Source: an uncultured bacterium (GTDB taxonomy: Bacteria > Bacillota > Clostridia > Christensenellales > Borkfalkiaceae). From it: DNA of 6,350 nt. The position numbers and the translations under genes are program-made. Location: contig CAKXBD010000115.1 in the NCBI GenBank assembly GCA_934871445.1, positions 1 through 6,350 on the forward strand, given 5' to 3'. A model generated the notes under the pieces. That model did not search any database. It had not been told where the DNA came from and worked only from the letters and a program-made list of their open reading frames with translations. Positions within the stretch are counted from its first letter, which is position 1. Every line of letters begins with the position of its first letter. This document shows, piece after piece, positions 1-5,132 of the stretch.

Positions 1-293
1 TCGATAACGTCGCTGGTAACAAGCGGCATTATCCATAGCGGCGAGGCTTTGAGTATGTAAACGAGGGAAGAATAAAGTAAACGGCCTCTATCGCGCCGGA
101 AAATCTTTTTCAGAAATCCGTCGCCGTGTTTCTTTTTACCTCCCTCCTCCCGGAACAAGGCCTCGTAATCGGGAATCTTATTGATTTTTTTCAATCGTTC
201 CCGTTCCGCGCGTTCTGTCTCCTTCTCTGCCCTTTCGGACTTCTCCGCCCCTCGTGGCTTTTCCGCGGGAGGCTCCTTTTCTTTTTTCTGCAT
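1..293 (-). CDS. Probable ABC exporter (permease/ATPase), N-terminal fragment
   Basis: The gene starts with ATG at 293 and leaves the window at base 1, so only 97 residues are visible. Seen: a highly charged N-terminal tail of about 38 residues rich in Lys, Glu and Arg, then a basic linker (FLKKIFRRDRGRLL, about 60-73), then the start of a hydrophobic segment ending in LVTSDVI. A basic helix followed by a first membrane helix with a proline and ending in a DVI-type motif is the usual start of a type-1 ABC exporter membrane domain; that family makes a fused permease and ATPase that pumps lipids, peptides or drugs out of the cell. An AGAGG at 303-307 lies 9 bases before the ATG. The ATPase domain would lie outside the window, so the family call is inference. 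It follows the CPBP protease gene on the same strand by about 100 bases and may share its transcript. Another polytopic membrane protein cannot be excluded. Confidence 0.6.
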   Translation of the reverse strand, partial: MQKKEKEPPAEKPRGAEKSERAEKETERAERERLKKINKIPDYEALFREEGGKKKHGDGFLKKIFRRDRGRLLYSSLVYILKASPLWIMPLVTSDVI

Positions 294-322
294 AATGAAA
301 AACCTCTTTATATTTATTTTTC

Positions 323-339
323 AACGGGTATACCCCGTT
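323..339. promoter_or_regulatory. Small inverted repeat upstream of the ABC exporter gene
   Basis: AACGGG (323-328) and CCCGTT (334-339) form a 6-bp inverted repeat with a 5-base loop. The overlapping centre GGGTATACCC is a perfect 10-bp palindrome at 326-335. It lies about 16 bases upstream of the AGAGG ribosome site of the exporter gene. No U-run follows on the minus strand, so it does not look like a terminator of the protease gene. An operator or a leader hairpin is possible; no regulator can be named. Confidence 0.3.
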
Positions 340-397
340 AAAATCTTTTTAATGAGAGACTCTTTATCTCCCCTGATAAGATTTCTTTATTTTTTCA

Positions 398-1237
398 TTA
401 TATATTTTCCTTATCCTTCTTTTGTTCCGGCAAAGCCTTTATCCCGAATCCCAGCCTCTTATACAGCTCTATACGCTCCTCCTCGGGATACCTCCAAACC
501 GAATACAGAACAAAAATGCCTACGCTTATCCCTACAACAGCCATTAAAATTACTGTCGGAGTATCAAATATCGCTCCGCTGCCTAATTTCGGCAGCATGA
601 GCCCGCAAAAATCATACAATCCATGCACGAACGCGGGCAAAAGGATATTTTTTGTCTTCATGAGCGCAAATGCGCACAATCCCCCGATAAGAGTAGAATA
701 ACCCACCTGCAATAAAGTAGGGCCAATCCCCGCACCGGCAAAGATATTAAAAAGGTGCATACCTCCAAAAATGACGGAAGAAATAAAAAACGTTTTAATA
801 AGCCCCTTTTTATCGAAAGAAAAACAACCAGCCAATAACGGAAATAAAATTCCGCGGAAAACGCACTCTTCAAAAATGCCGACAAAAATACAAAATCCCG
901 TAAACCAAAGCCATTTATCGGCGTCCGTATACAACAACTGCGATTTTCCCGCAAAGTAAGAGGGAAAAGGGAAATTATCCACGGCAACGAGAAGGCAGGG
1001 AATTAAAAACAAGAGCTTCGTCGGCTTGCCAAACAATCCTGTTTTCCCTCGAAGCATCAACCATATTACCGCCACTGCTCCGATAATTAAGGGCACAGTA
1101 TCTGAAATCAACCCATTTTTCACCTTATCGGAGCTATATTTTATAGGCAAAAAATCTAACACCGCCATGATCGCACACAATACGATAATGACAATAATTT
1201 CAATAATATCCCTACGTTTTTTCTTTACTTCGGACAC
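398..1237 (-). CDS. CPBP-family intramembrane metalloprotease (CAAX protease homologue)
   Basis: A 279-residue polytopic membrane protein. All three family motifs are visible (numbered from the GTG start): EEcvfR at 123-128, FggmH at 157-161, and HglyD at 205-209. In CPBP proteases (Rce1/abortive-infection family) these Glu and His residues lie within the membrane and form the metal site. Known family roles are prenyl-protein processing, bacteriocin self-immunity and processing of membrane regulators; the substrate here is unknown. About seven to eight hydrophobic segments are seen, and a charged C-terminal tail ends in KKDKENI. Start choice: the frame is open up to a TTG at 1276, but that codon overlaps a consensus -10 box, so the GTG at 1237 is preferred; it has AAAGGGG about 9 bases upstream. 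It is divergent from the Cro/CI-type regulator, which may control it. The call to family is firm, the role is not. Confidence 0.92.
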   Translation of the reverse strand: MSEVKKKRRDIIEIIVIIVLCAIMAVLDFLPIKYSSDKVKNGLISDTVPLIIGAVAVIWLMLRGKTGLFGKPTKLLFLIPCLLVAVDNFPFPSYFAGKSQLLYTDADKWLWFTGFCIFVGIFEECVFRGILFPLLAGCFSFDKKGLIKTFFISSVIFGGMHLFNIFAGAGIGPTLLQVGYSTLIGGLCAFALMKTKNILLPAFVHGLYDFCGLMLPKLGSGAIFDTPTVILMAVVGISVGIFVLYSVWRYPEEERIELYKRLGFGIKALPEQKKDKENI

Positions 1238-1260
1238 AATAATTTCCCCTTTTTTCGACT

Positions 1261-1296
1261 TGCCGTTATTATACAAAATCCATCTCCGTTTGTCAA
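1261..1296 (-). promoter_or_regulatory. Consensus sigma-A promoter of the CPBP protease gene
   Basis: On the minus strand TTGACA (1296-1291) and TATAAT (1273-1268) are separated by exactly 17 bases, a full match to the sigma-A consensus. Transcription should begin near A1261, leaving a 5' leader of about 24 bases before the GTG at 1237. The site overlaps the upstream TTG candidate start and so rules against it. Confidence 0.85.
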
Positions 1297-1342
1297 CTAT
1301 CGAACGAAAGTTTTCAAAAATTTTTTCACGCTTTTTATCCCC

Positions 1343-1400
1343 ATAAAAAATGTGCAGACAAATCCTTTCAGGCTCCTTTTAGCCCTATCGTCCGCACATT
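1343..1400 (-). terminator. Hairpin plus U-run upstream of the CPBP protease gene
   Basis: Read on the minus strand, AATGTGCGGAC (1400-1390) pairs with GTCTGCACATT (1359-1349) as an 11-bp stem with a single G-U wobble. It is followed at once by a run of six T (1348-1343, overlap with the end of the stem gives an unbroken T stretch). On the plus strand the wobble becomes an A-C mismatch, so the structure is oriented to the minus strand. The 30-base loop contains a smaller hairpin, GGCT (minus, 1384-1381) with AGCC (1374-1371). It could end a malic-enzyme transcript that reads through the regulator gene, or end a short RNA from the promoter candidate at 1445-1417. The large loop is unusual for an intrinsic terminator, so a structured leader is also possible. 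Confidence 0.5.
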
Positions 1401-1409
1401 CGAATATTA

Positions 1410-1445
1410 ATGTTAAAATATAAAATTTATTTTTCAAAAATTCAA
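1410..1445 (-). promoter_or_regulatory. Second minus-strand promoter candidate, upstream of the hairpin
   Basis: TTGAAT (1445-1440) and TATATT (1422-1417) on the minus strand are 17 bases apart, with four and five of six matches to the sigma-A hexamers. The start point would be near 1410, only about 10 bases before the hairpin at 1400-1349. The region is AT-rich, so a chance match is possible. Confidence 0.4.
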
Positions 1446-1454
1446 CATATTGAA
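1441..1454. promoter_or_regulatory. Operator-like inverted repeat between divergent genes
   Basis: TTCAA (1441-1445) and TTGAA (1450-1454) form an inverted repeat around CATA. It overlaps the -35 hexamers of both the minus-strand candidate at 1445-1440 and the plus-strand candidate at 1450-1455. A Cro/CI-type protein encoded next to it could bind here and control itself and the divergent genes; this is inference from position only. Confidence 0.3.
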
Positions 1455-1479
1455 ATATTCTTCCCGAAAAAAAGATTAT
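1450..1479 (+). promoter_or_regulatory. Weak promoter candidate for the Cro/CI-type regulator
   Basis: TTGAAA at 1450-1455 and GATTAT at 1474-1479 are 18 bases apart. The -10 box is poor, and nearby TATACT (1477) and TATTAT (1482) have no -35 at normal spacing. The start would lie about 30 bases before the ATG at 1515. Confidence 0.3.
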
Positions 1480-1514
1480 ACTATTATATCCTCTATTCGG
1501 GAGAACACTGTTAT

Positions 1515-1763
1515 ATGGAACTCAATCAAGCCGTAGCGCGCAGGATTCGGCGCTTATTGAAAGAACATCATTTTACACAATATAGTTTATTCAAAAAGAG
1601 CGCCGTCCCTTGTTCAACCATTTCAATGATATGTACCTGTAAAGTCAAAGATATCCGTTTAGAGACTCTTTTGAATCTCTGTCGGGGCTTCGATATTACT
1701 TTACAGGAATTTTTTAACGACGAATTATTTGCAGTCGAAAATCTTTCCGATAACGTCGTTTAA
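1515..1763 (+). CDS. Small Cro/CI (XRE)-family HTH transcriptional regulator
   Basis: An 82-residue protein that is nearly all one DNA-binding domain. Seen: an N-terminal helix with RRIRRLL (9-15), the helix-turn-helix at about 21-43 (TQYSLFKKSA, then VPCSTISMI as recognition helix), and a closing helical part with LETLLNLCRGF and ITLQEFF, typical of this family in clostridia. There is no ligand or dimer domain after it. The frame is open to an ATG at 1410, but the extra 35 residues are Lys/Tyr/Ile-rich, run through promoter-like sequence and have no ribosome site. The ATG at 1515 has GGGAGA about 11 bases upstream and starts where the family normally starts. It is divergent from the CPBP protease and probably regulates itself or that gene; the target is inferred. 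Its TAA directly abuts the stop codon of the malic enzyme gene on the other strand. Confidence 0.88.
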   Translation: MELNQAVARRIRRLLKEHHFTQYSLFKKSAVPCSTISMICTCKVKDIRLETLLNLCRGFDITLQEFFNDELFAVENLSDNVV

Positions 1764-2936
1764 TCATTCTCTGGCCACGCCCGTATTCCTAGCAGCCTGT
1801 GCAACGGCTTTGGCCACGGCTTCATGTGCCTTCGGCTCGTAGGCATAAGGCAAAATATAATCAGGATTAAGTTGCGTCTCGGAAACGCAAGAAGCAATTC
1901 CCTGCGCGGCAGCCATCATCATTTCCATATTAATATCTTTTGCGCGAACGTCCAATGCACCACGGAAAAGTCCGGGGAATACCAATACGTTATTAATTTG
2001 ATTGGGATATTCGGAAGACCCCGTTCCCACGACAGCCGCGCCGGCGGCGATCGCCTTTTCTCTCGATATTTCCGGAGTAGGATTCGCACAGGCGAATACA
2101 ATAGCCTTTTCCGCCATAGAACGCACCATTTCTTCGCTCACGCAGTTTGCGACGGACACGCCGACAAATACATCGGCTCCCTTCATCGCCGCCGCCAACG
2201 AGCCTGTAACGCGCCGTTTATTAGACATTTCGGCAACTTCCTGTTTTGCACCGTTCAAGCGAGCATCGCCCTTGCAGAGAATTCCTTTGCTGTCGCATAC
2301 AATAACATCCTTTACGCCGAAACGAAGAAGAAACTTCGCAATCGCAAGCCCCGCGGCTCCGGCTCCGTTTATGACTACGTTGATGTCTTCAATCTTCTTT
2401 CCGACAATTTTCAGGGCATTTAACAAAGCGGCAGCCGTGACGACCGCAGTTCCATGCTGATCGTCATGGAATACAGGGATATCCAAATCCTTTTTCAGAC
2501 GCTTTTCGATTTCAAAACAGCGTGGCGCGGAAATATCTTCGAGATTAATCCCCCCGAAAGAGCCCGCCAAAAGTTCTATCGTACGAACGATTTCGTCCGT
2601 ATCCTTGGAGCGGATACACAGAGGTATGGCGTCCACTCCGCCAAAAGCCTTAAAGAGCGCACATTTTCCTTCCATGACGGGCAATCCAGCTTCGGGACCG
2701 ATGTCCCCGAGGCCTAAAACAGCGGTTCCGTCCGTGATGACGGGAACGATATTCCAGCGGCGGGTGAGCATAAAACTTTTATCCGTATCCGCGTGGATAG
2801 CCATACAGGGCTCAGCAACGCCGGGCGTATAGGCCAAAGACAGATGTTCCCTCGTATCGACGGGAACGCGAGGCGTCACTTCGATTTTCCCGCGCCATTT
2901 TTCATGCAGCTTCAACGATTCTTTTCTATAATCCAT
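1764..2936 (-). CDS. Malic enzyme, short bacterial form (NAD(P)-dependent malate dehydrogenase, decarboxylating)
   Basis: A complete 390-residue cytosolic enzyme that converts malate to pyruvate and CO2 with reduction of NAD(P). Seen in order: the N-terminal malic domain with AYTPGVAEPC (Tyr36, the expected catalytic acid), GLGDIGPEAGLPVMEGK (Lys91, the expected base), metal-site acids NLEDI (Glu133-Asp134) and FHDDQHGTA (Asp158-Asp159); then the Rossmann domain with GAGAAG at 191-196, Asp215 at the end of the second strand, which fits a preference for NAD over NADP, and substrate-binding asparagines in ANPTPEI (Asn285) and NQINN. The length matches the short form without a phosphotransacetylase tail. 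The ATG at 2936 has AAAAGGAG six bases upstream. It is monocistronic by context. Its stop codon touches that of the Cro/CI-type gene, so its transcript must end inside or beyond that gene. The family call is secure; cofactor preference is inferred from one residue. Confidence 0.96.
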   Translation of the reverse strand: MDYRKESLKLHEKWRGKIEVTPRVPVDTREHLSLAYTPGVAEPCMAIHADTDKSFMLTRRWNIVPVITDGTAVLGLGDIGPEAGLPVMEGKCALFKAFGGVDAIPLCIRSKDTDEIVRTIELLAGSFGGINLEDISAPRCFEIEKRLKKDLDIPVFHDDQHGTAVVTAAALLNALKIVGKKIEDINVVINGAGAAGLAIAKFLLRFGVKDVIVCDSKGILCKGDARLNGAKQEVAEMSNKRRVTGSLAAAMKGADVFVGVSVANCVSEEMVRSMAEKAIVFACANPTPEISREKAIAAGAAVVGTGSSEYPNQINNVLVFPGLFRGALDVRAKDINMEMMMAAAQGIASCVSETQLNPDYILPYAYEPKAHEAVAKAVAQAARNTGVARE

Positions 2937-3055
2937 AATATACTCCTTTTGATAATATTCTTTCCCTTTCTCATAAACTTTTTACCTTTTCTTCAAACAT
3001 TTTCGGGAAGATTTTTGTGCTTTTCATTTTGCTCACACAATGTTTTTTCTTCTGT

Positions 3056-3092
3056 AAAAGGAAGGAATCGCCCTTTGCGCTTCCTTCCTTTT
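3056..3092. terminator. Strong symmetric hairpin, probable bidirectional terminator
   Basis: AAAAGGAAGGAA (3056-3067) pairs perfectly with TTCCTTCCTTTT (3081-3092), 12 bp, and CGC/GCG extends it inside after one mismatch, leaving a CCTTT loop. The A-rich and T-rich ends give a U-stretch in both directions. No annotated gene ends here: the malic enzyme starts to its left and kdpD to its right. It may stop plus-strand transcription antisense to the malic enzyme and insulate the kdpD promoter 30 bases downstream. A role in the malic-enzyme leader is less likely, since it would have to lie upstream of that start. Confidence 0.7.
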
Positions 3093-3122
3093 CATCATTC
3101 TTTTAAGTCGTGGGGAAACCGC

Positions 3123-3158
3123 TTGACTTTTCTTCCACGGCAAATTATAATGCTTGTA
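3123..3158 (+). promoter_or_regulatory. Near-consensus promoter of kdpDE, start point at the ATG
   Basis: TTGACT (3123-3128) and TATAAT (3146-3151) are exactly 17 bases apart, 11 of 12 consensus bases. With a six-base discriminator the start point is A3158, the first base of the kdpD ATG. No Shine-Dalgarno sequence lies before the ATG. The promoter overlaps the 5' end of a longer frame that opens with a GTG at 3110, which argues against that start. Confidence 0.85.
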
Positions 3159-4252
3159 TGAATACTCGCAATAATAATCTTTGGTTTTCAATACTCAAAA
3201 ATACAGCGATGACCGTTTTGGTCTTTTGTCTCGGAACGGGCTTCTGTTTTTTGCTGGATTATTTCAAAATTAACGATCTCAATTTTTTAATCATCTATAT
3301 TCTCGGAATTTTGCTCGTTGCAGTATTTACAAGGGGTTATGCCTATTCCGCGATTTTGTCCGTGGTGAGCGTGCTCGGTTATAATTTCTTTTTTACAGAC
3401 CCGCGTTGGACCTTAAAAATCGATGACAGCAAATATCTTGTCACTTTCTTTCTGATGATTGCTGTCGGACTCGGAATAAGCGCCTTGACCTTCCAATTAA
3501 AAAAGAAGATGGCCCAGATCAATTCCCTTAACGTCGAAAAGATGAAATTGAAAAATGATGCCGAAAAAGAGCAGTTGAAAGCAACGCTTCTCAGGAGCAT
3601 TTCCCACGATTTGAGAACTCCTCTGACGACCATTAAAAACGGTGCCGAGGTGTTGCTGGAAAATCCCGAAATAGAAAATGCGGACAGGAGTGAAATTCTC
3701 GGAGACATTATATCCAAAGCCGACTGGACGATTCGACTCGTAGAAAATTTACTTTCCCTGACGAGAATCGACAGCAAAAAGCTGACCGTTAAAAAGACGC
3801 CCGAAGCATTGGAAGAGGTGATCCCTCAGGCGGTCCGAAACGTGAGCGGAATTTTAGGAAAGCGCCATATTCACTACGATATGCCCGAAGAAATGCTAGT
3901 CGTCCCCATGGACGCCACACTGATCATGCAGGTAATCGGCAATATTTTGAGCAATGCGGTTAAACACACGGACGAGGCCGGAAATATCTGGATAAAGGTT
4001 TGGGATACGGGAAAGAATGCCGTCTTTCGAATCGGAAACGACGGAGCGAGCATACGGGAAGAAGACCTTCCACATATCTTTGAAATGTACTACACGGGGG
4101 GAAGTGACAGAAACAGCGAAGGTGTAGGACTGGGGCTGTCTATCTGTAAATTGATCGTAACGGCGCACGGCGGACAGATTTCCGCTCGAAACGGAGAAAA
4201 CGGCGGCGTCATATTTGAATTTAATCTGCCCATGGAGGACAAAAATGGCTAA
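3158..4252 (+). CDS. kdpD: KdpD-like sensor histidine kinase, short form
   Basis: A 364-residue membrane kinase that should phosphorylate the KdpE encoded next to it. Seen: four hydrophobic segments at about 16-112 in the DUF4118 pattern of KdpD, including GYNFFFTDPRWTL (74-86) between segments; a linker helix; the HisKA domain with SISHDLRTPLT (His150 phosphorylated); N-box GNILSNAVKHT; and an ATP domain ending with GVGLGLSICK and HGG. The roughly 400-residue N-terminal KdpD/UspA region of the E. coli protein is absent, so sensing must rest on the membrane part or on partners. In the G1 box the usual Asp-x-Gly reads Asn294-Asp-Gly, with Ser in place of the second Gly; such variants occur in other Firmicute kinases, so activity is still expected. 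The ATG at 3158 is chosen because the promoter lies directly before it; the mRNA would be leaderless. It overlaps kdpE by 8 bases, indicating coupled translation. Confidence 0.9.
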   Translation: MNTRNNNLWFSILKNTAMTVLVFCLGTGFCFLLDYFKINDLNFLIIYILGILLVAVFTRGYAYSAILSVVSVLGYNFFFTDPRWTLKIDDSKYLVTFFLMIAVGLGISALTFQLKKKMAQINSLNVEKMKLKNDAEKEQLKATLLRSISHDLRTPLTTIKNGAEVLLENPEIENADRSEILGDIISKADWTIRLVENLLSLTRIDSKKLTVKKTPEALEEVIPQAVRNVSGILGKRHIHYDMPEEMLVVPMDATLIMQVIGNILSNAVKHTDEAGNIWIKVWDTGKNAVFRIGNDGASIREEDLPHIFEMYYTGGSDRNSEGVGLGLSICKLIVTAHGGQISARNGENGGVIFEFNLPMEDKNG

Positions 4253-4925
4253 TATACTCATCGTTGAAGACGATAAAGCGATACAAAATCTTTTGAAAGT
4301 CGCGCTCAAACAGGAAAATCACACGATAAACGCGGTCGGTACGGCGAGAGAAGGAATTGACTTCGTCGTAAAAAACATCGTAGATTTAATCATTCTCGAT
4401 TTGGGCCTGCCGGATATGGACGGAATCAACGTTGTCGAAACAGTCCGCAGCTTTTCTGAAAACCTTCCTATTATCGTTGTGAGCGCCCGCGACGACGAGA
4501 GCGAAAAAATCAAATGTCTGGACGCGGGAATTAACGACTATGTGCAAAAGCCCTTTTCCACAGCCGAACTGATGGCGAGAATTCGCGCCACTTTGCGCCA
4601 TAGCGGCGCGGCGGAGCAACAAAGCGGCACTTTTATCAACGGCAAATTAAAAATCGATTATGTAGCGCACAGCGTATATCTCGACGGCGAAGAAGTACAT
4701 CTGACCAATTACGAATATAAAATCCTCTGCGTTCTCGCTCAAAACGTCGGAAAGACGCTCACGCATAATTTTATTATTACCAAAGTATGGGGACCGGGTG
4801 GAAACGATGCCAACGGACTTCGAGTATTTATGGCGGGAATCCGGCGCAAGATAGAAAAAGACCTCTATTCTCAGGAGCTGATCCGCACGGATGTGGGCGT
4901 CGGATATCGCATGAATAAAATATGA
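4245..4925 (+). CDS. kdpE: KdpE response regulator (OmpR/PhoB family)
   Basis: A 226-residue cytosolic transcription activator. The receiver domain (about 1-118) shows the acidic pair Asp9-Asp10, the phosphorylated Asp52 in LDLGLPDMDG, Ser80 as the switch residue and Lys102 in QKPF. The winged-helix domain (about 128-225) shows LTNYEYKILCVL, a recognition region around GLRVFMAGIRRKIE, and the wing ending in GVGYRM. ATG at 4245 has GGAGG at 4234-4238, six bases upstream, inside the end of kdpD; a frame opening 30 bases earlier lacks a comparable site. With kdpD it forms a two-gene unit closed by the terminator at 4985-5015. Placement just before kdp pump genes supports KdpE rather than another OmpR-type regulator. 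The expected target is the repeat cluster at 5025-5051. Confidence 0.93.
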   Translation: MANILIVEDDKAIQNLLKVALKQENHTINAVGTAREGIDFVVKNIVDLIILDLGLPDMDGINVVETVRSFSENLPIIVVSARDDESEKIKCLDAGINDYVQKPFSTAELMARIRATLRHSGAAEQQSGTFINGKLKIDYVAHSVYLDGEEVHLTNYEYKILCVLAQNVGKTLTHNFIITKVWGPGGNDANGLRVFMAGIRRKIEKDLYSQELIRTDVGVGYRMNKI

Positions 4926-4984
4926 GTTTTCACCCTGTATGGGATTCTTATTTTTCCAAACGAGTAAACATTTTCCGCTTTTTG

Positions 4985-5015
4985 GCGGGCTTGCCTATCG
5001 GCAGGCCCGCTTTTT
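4985..5015 (+). terminator. Intrinsic terminator of kdpDE
   Basis: GCGGGCTTGCC (4985-4995) pairs with GGCAGGCCCGC (5000-5010) over 11 bp with one G-U wobble and a TATC loop, followed by five T (5011-5015). It separates the regulatory genes from the pump operon, so the latter needs its own promoter. Confidence 0.92.
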
Positions 5016-5024
5016 CTCTATCCG

Positions 5025-5051
5025 TTAATATATCTTAATATAAAATTAATG
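5025..5051 (+). promoter_or_regulatory. Three phased TTAAT direct repeats, probable KdpE boxes
   Basis: TTAATAT at 5025-5031, TTAATAT at 5035-5041 and TTAATG at 5046-5051 start 10 and 11 bases apart, so they face the same side of the helix. OmpR/PhoB-family regulators, which include KdpE, bind direct repeats with this phasing. The cluster lies about 55 to 80 bases upstream of the predicted start of the pump operon. Looser copies occur at 5066 (TTAAAC) and 5078 (TTAATG). That KdpE is the binder is inferred from position. Confidence 0.6.
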
Positions 5052-5093
5052 TCCGGCGAAGAAGATTAAACGCTCTTTTAATGCAAAAACGTT

Positions 5094-5107
5094 TATAATT
5101 TCACTTG
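5094..5107 (+). promoter_or_regulatory. Promoter of the pump operon, -10 box without a good -35
   Basis: TATAAT stands at 5094-5099, but the bases 17 upstream (cgctct, 5071-5076) do not resemble a -35 hexamer. That is the usual form of a promoter that needs an activator. The start point would be about 5103-5107, giving a leader of under 30 bases, too short for a riboswitch. Confidence 0.6.
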
Positions 5108-5132
5108 AAAAAAGAAAGGAGGGTACGACTAT

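Noticed and set aside
358..382. Hairpin of TTATC and GATAA downstream of the protease gene as its terminator.
   Set aside because: Only about five continuous pairs and no U-run on the minus strand.
181..600. Plus-strand frame of 139 codons.
   Set aside because: It lies opposite the exporter start and the protease end, is rich in Phe and Ser as expected of a shadow of charged sequence, and lacks a plausible product.
1238..1276. TTG start at 1276 for the CPBP protease, adding 13 residues; a GGAG lies at suitable spacing.
   Set aside because: The TTG overlaps the -10 box of a full-consensus promoter, so an mRNA from it would not contain this codon.
1410..1514. ATG at 1410 as start of the Cro/CI-type regulator.
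   Set aside because: The added segment is low-complexity, lies in the promoter region and has no ribosome site; the family normally starts at the 1515 ATG.
1824..2460. Long plus-strand frames of 199 and 152 codons.
   Set aside because: They lie opposite the malic enzyme, whose motifs are unmistakable; their proteins show no domain pattern and no ribosome sites were seen.
3015..3040. TTGTG and CACAA inverted repeat upstream of the malic enzyme as an operator.
   Set aside because: Only five bases per arm with 16 bases between, in AT-rich sequence; no promoter for the gene could be fixed nearby to give it meaning.
3110..3157. GTG at 3110 as the start of kdpD, adding 16 residues.
   Set aside because: The stretch contains the -35 and -10 boxes, has no ribosome site, and encodes a polar leader unlike a KdpD start.
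5100..5132. A c-di-AMP or other riboswitch before the pump operon, as known for potassium genes in Firmicutes.
   Set aside because: The predicted leader is under 30 bases, too short for such a structure.
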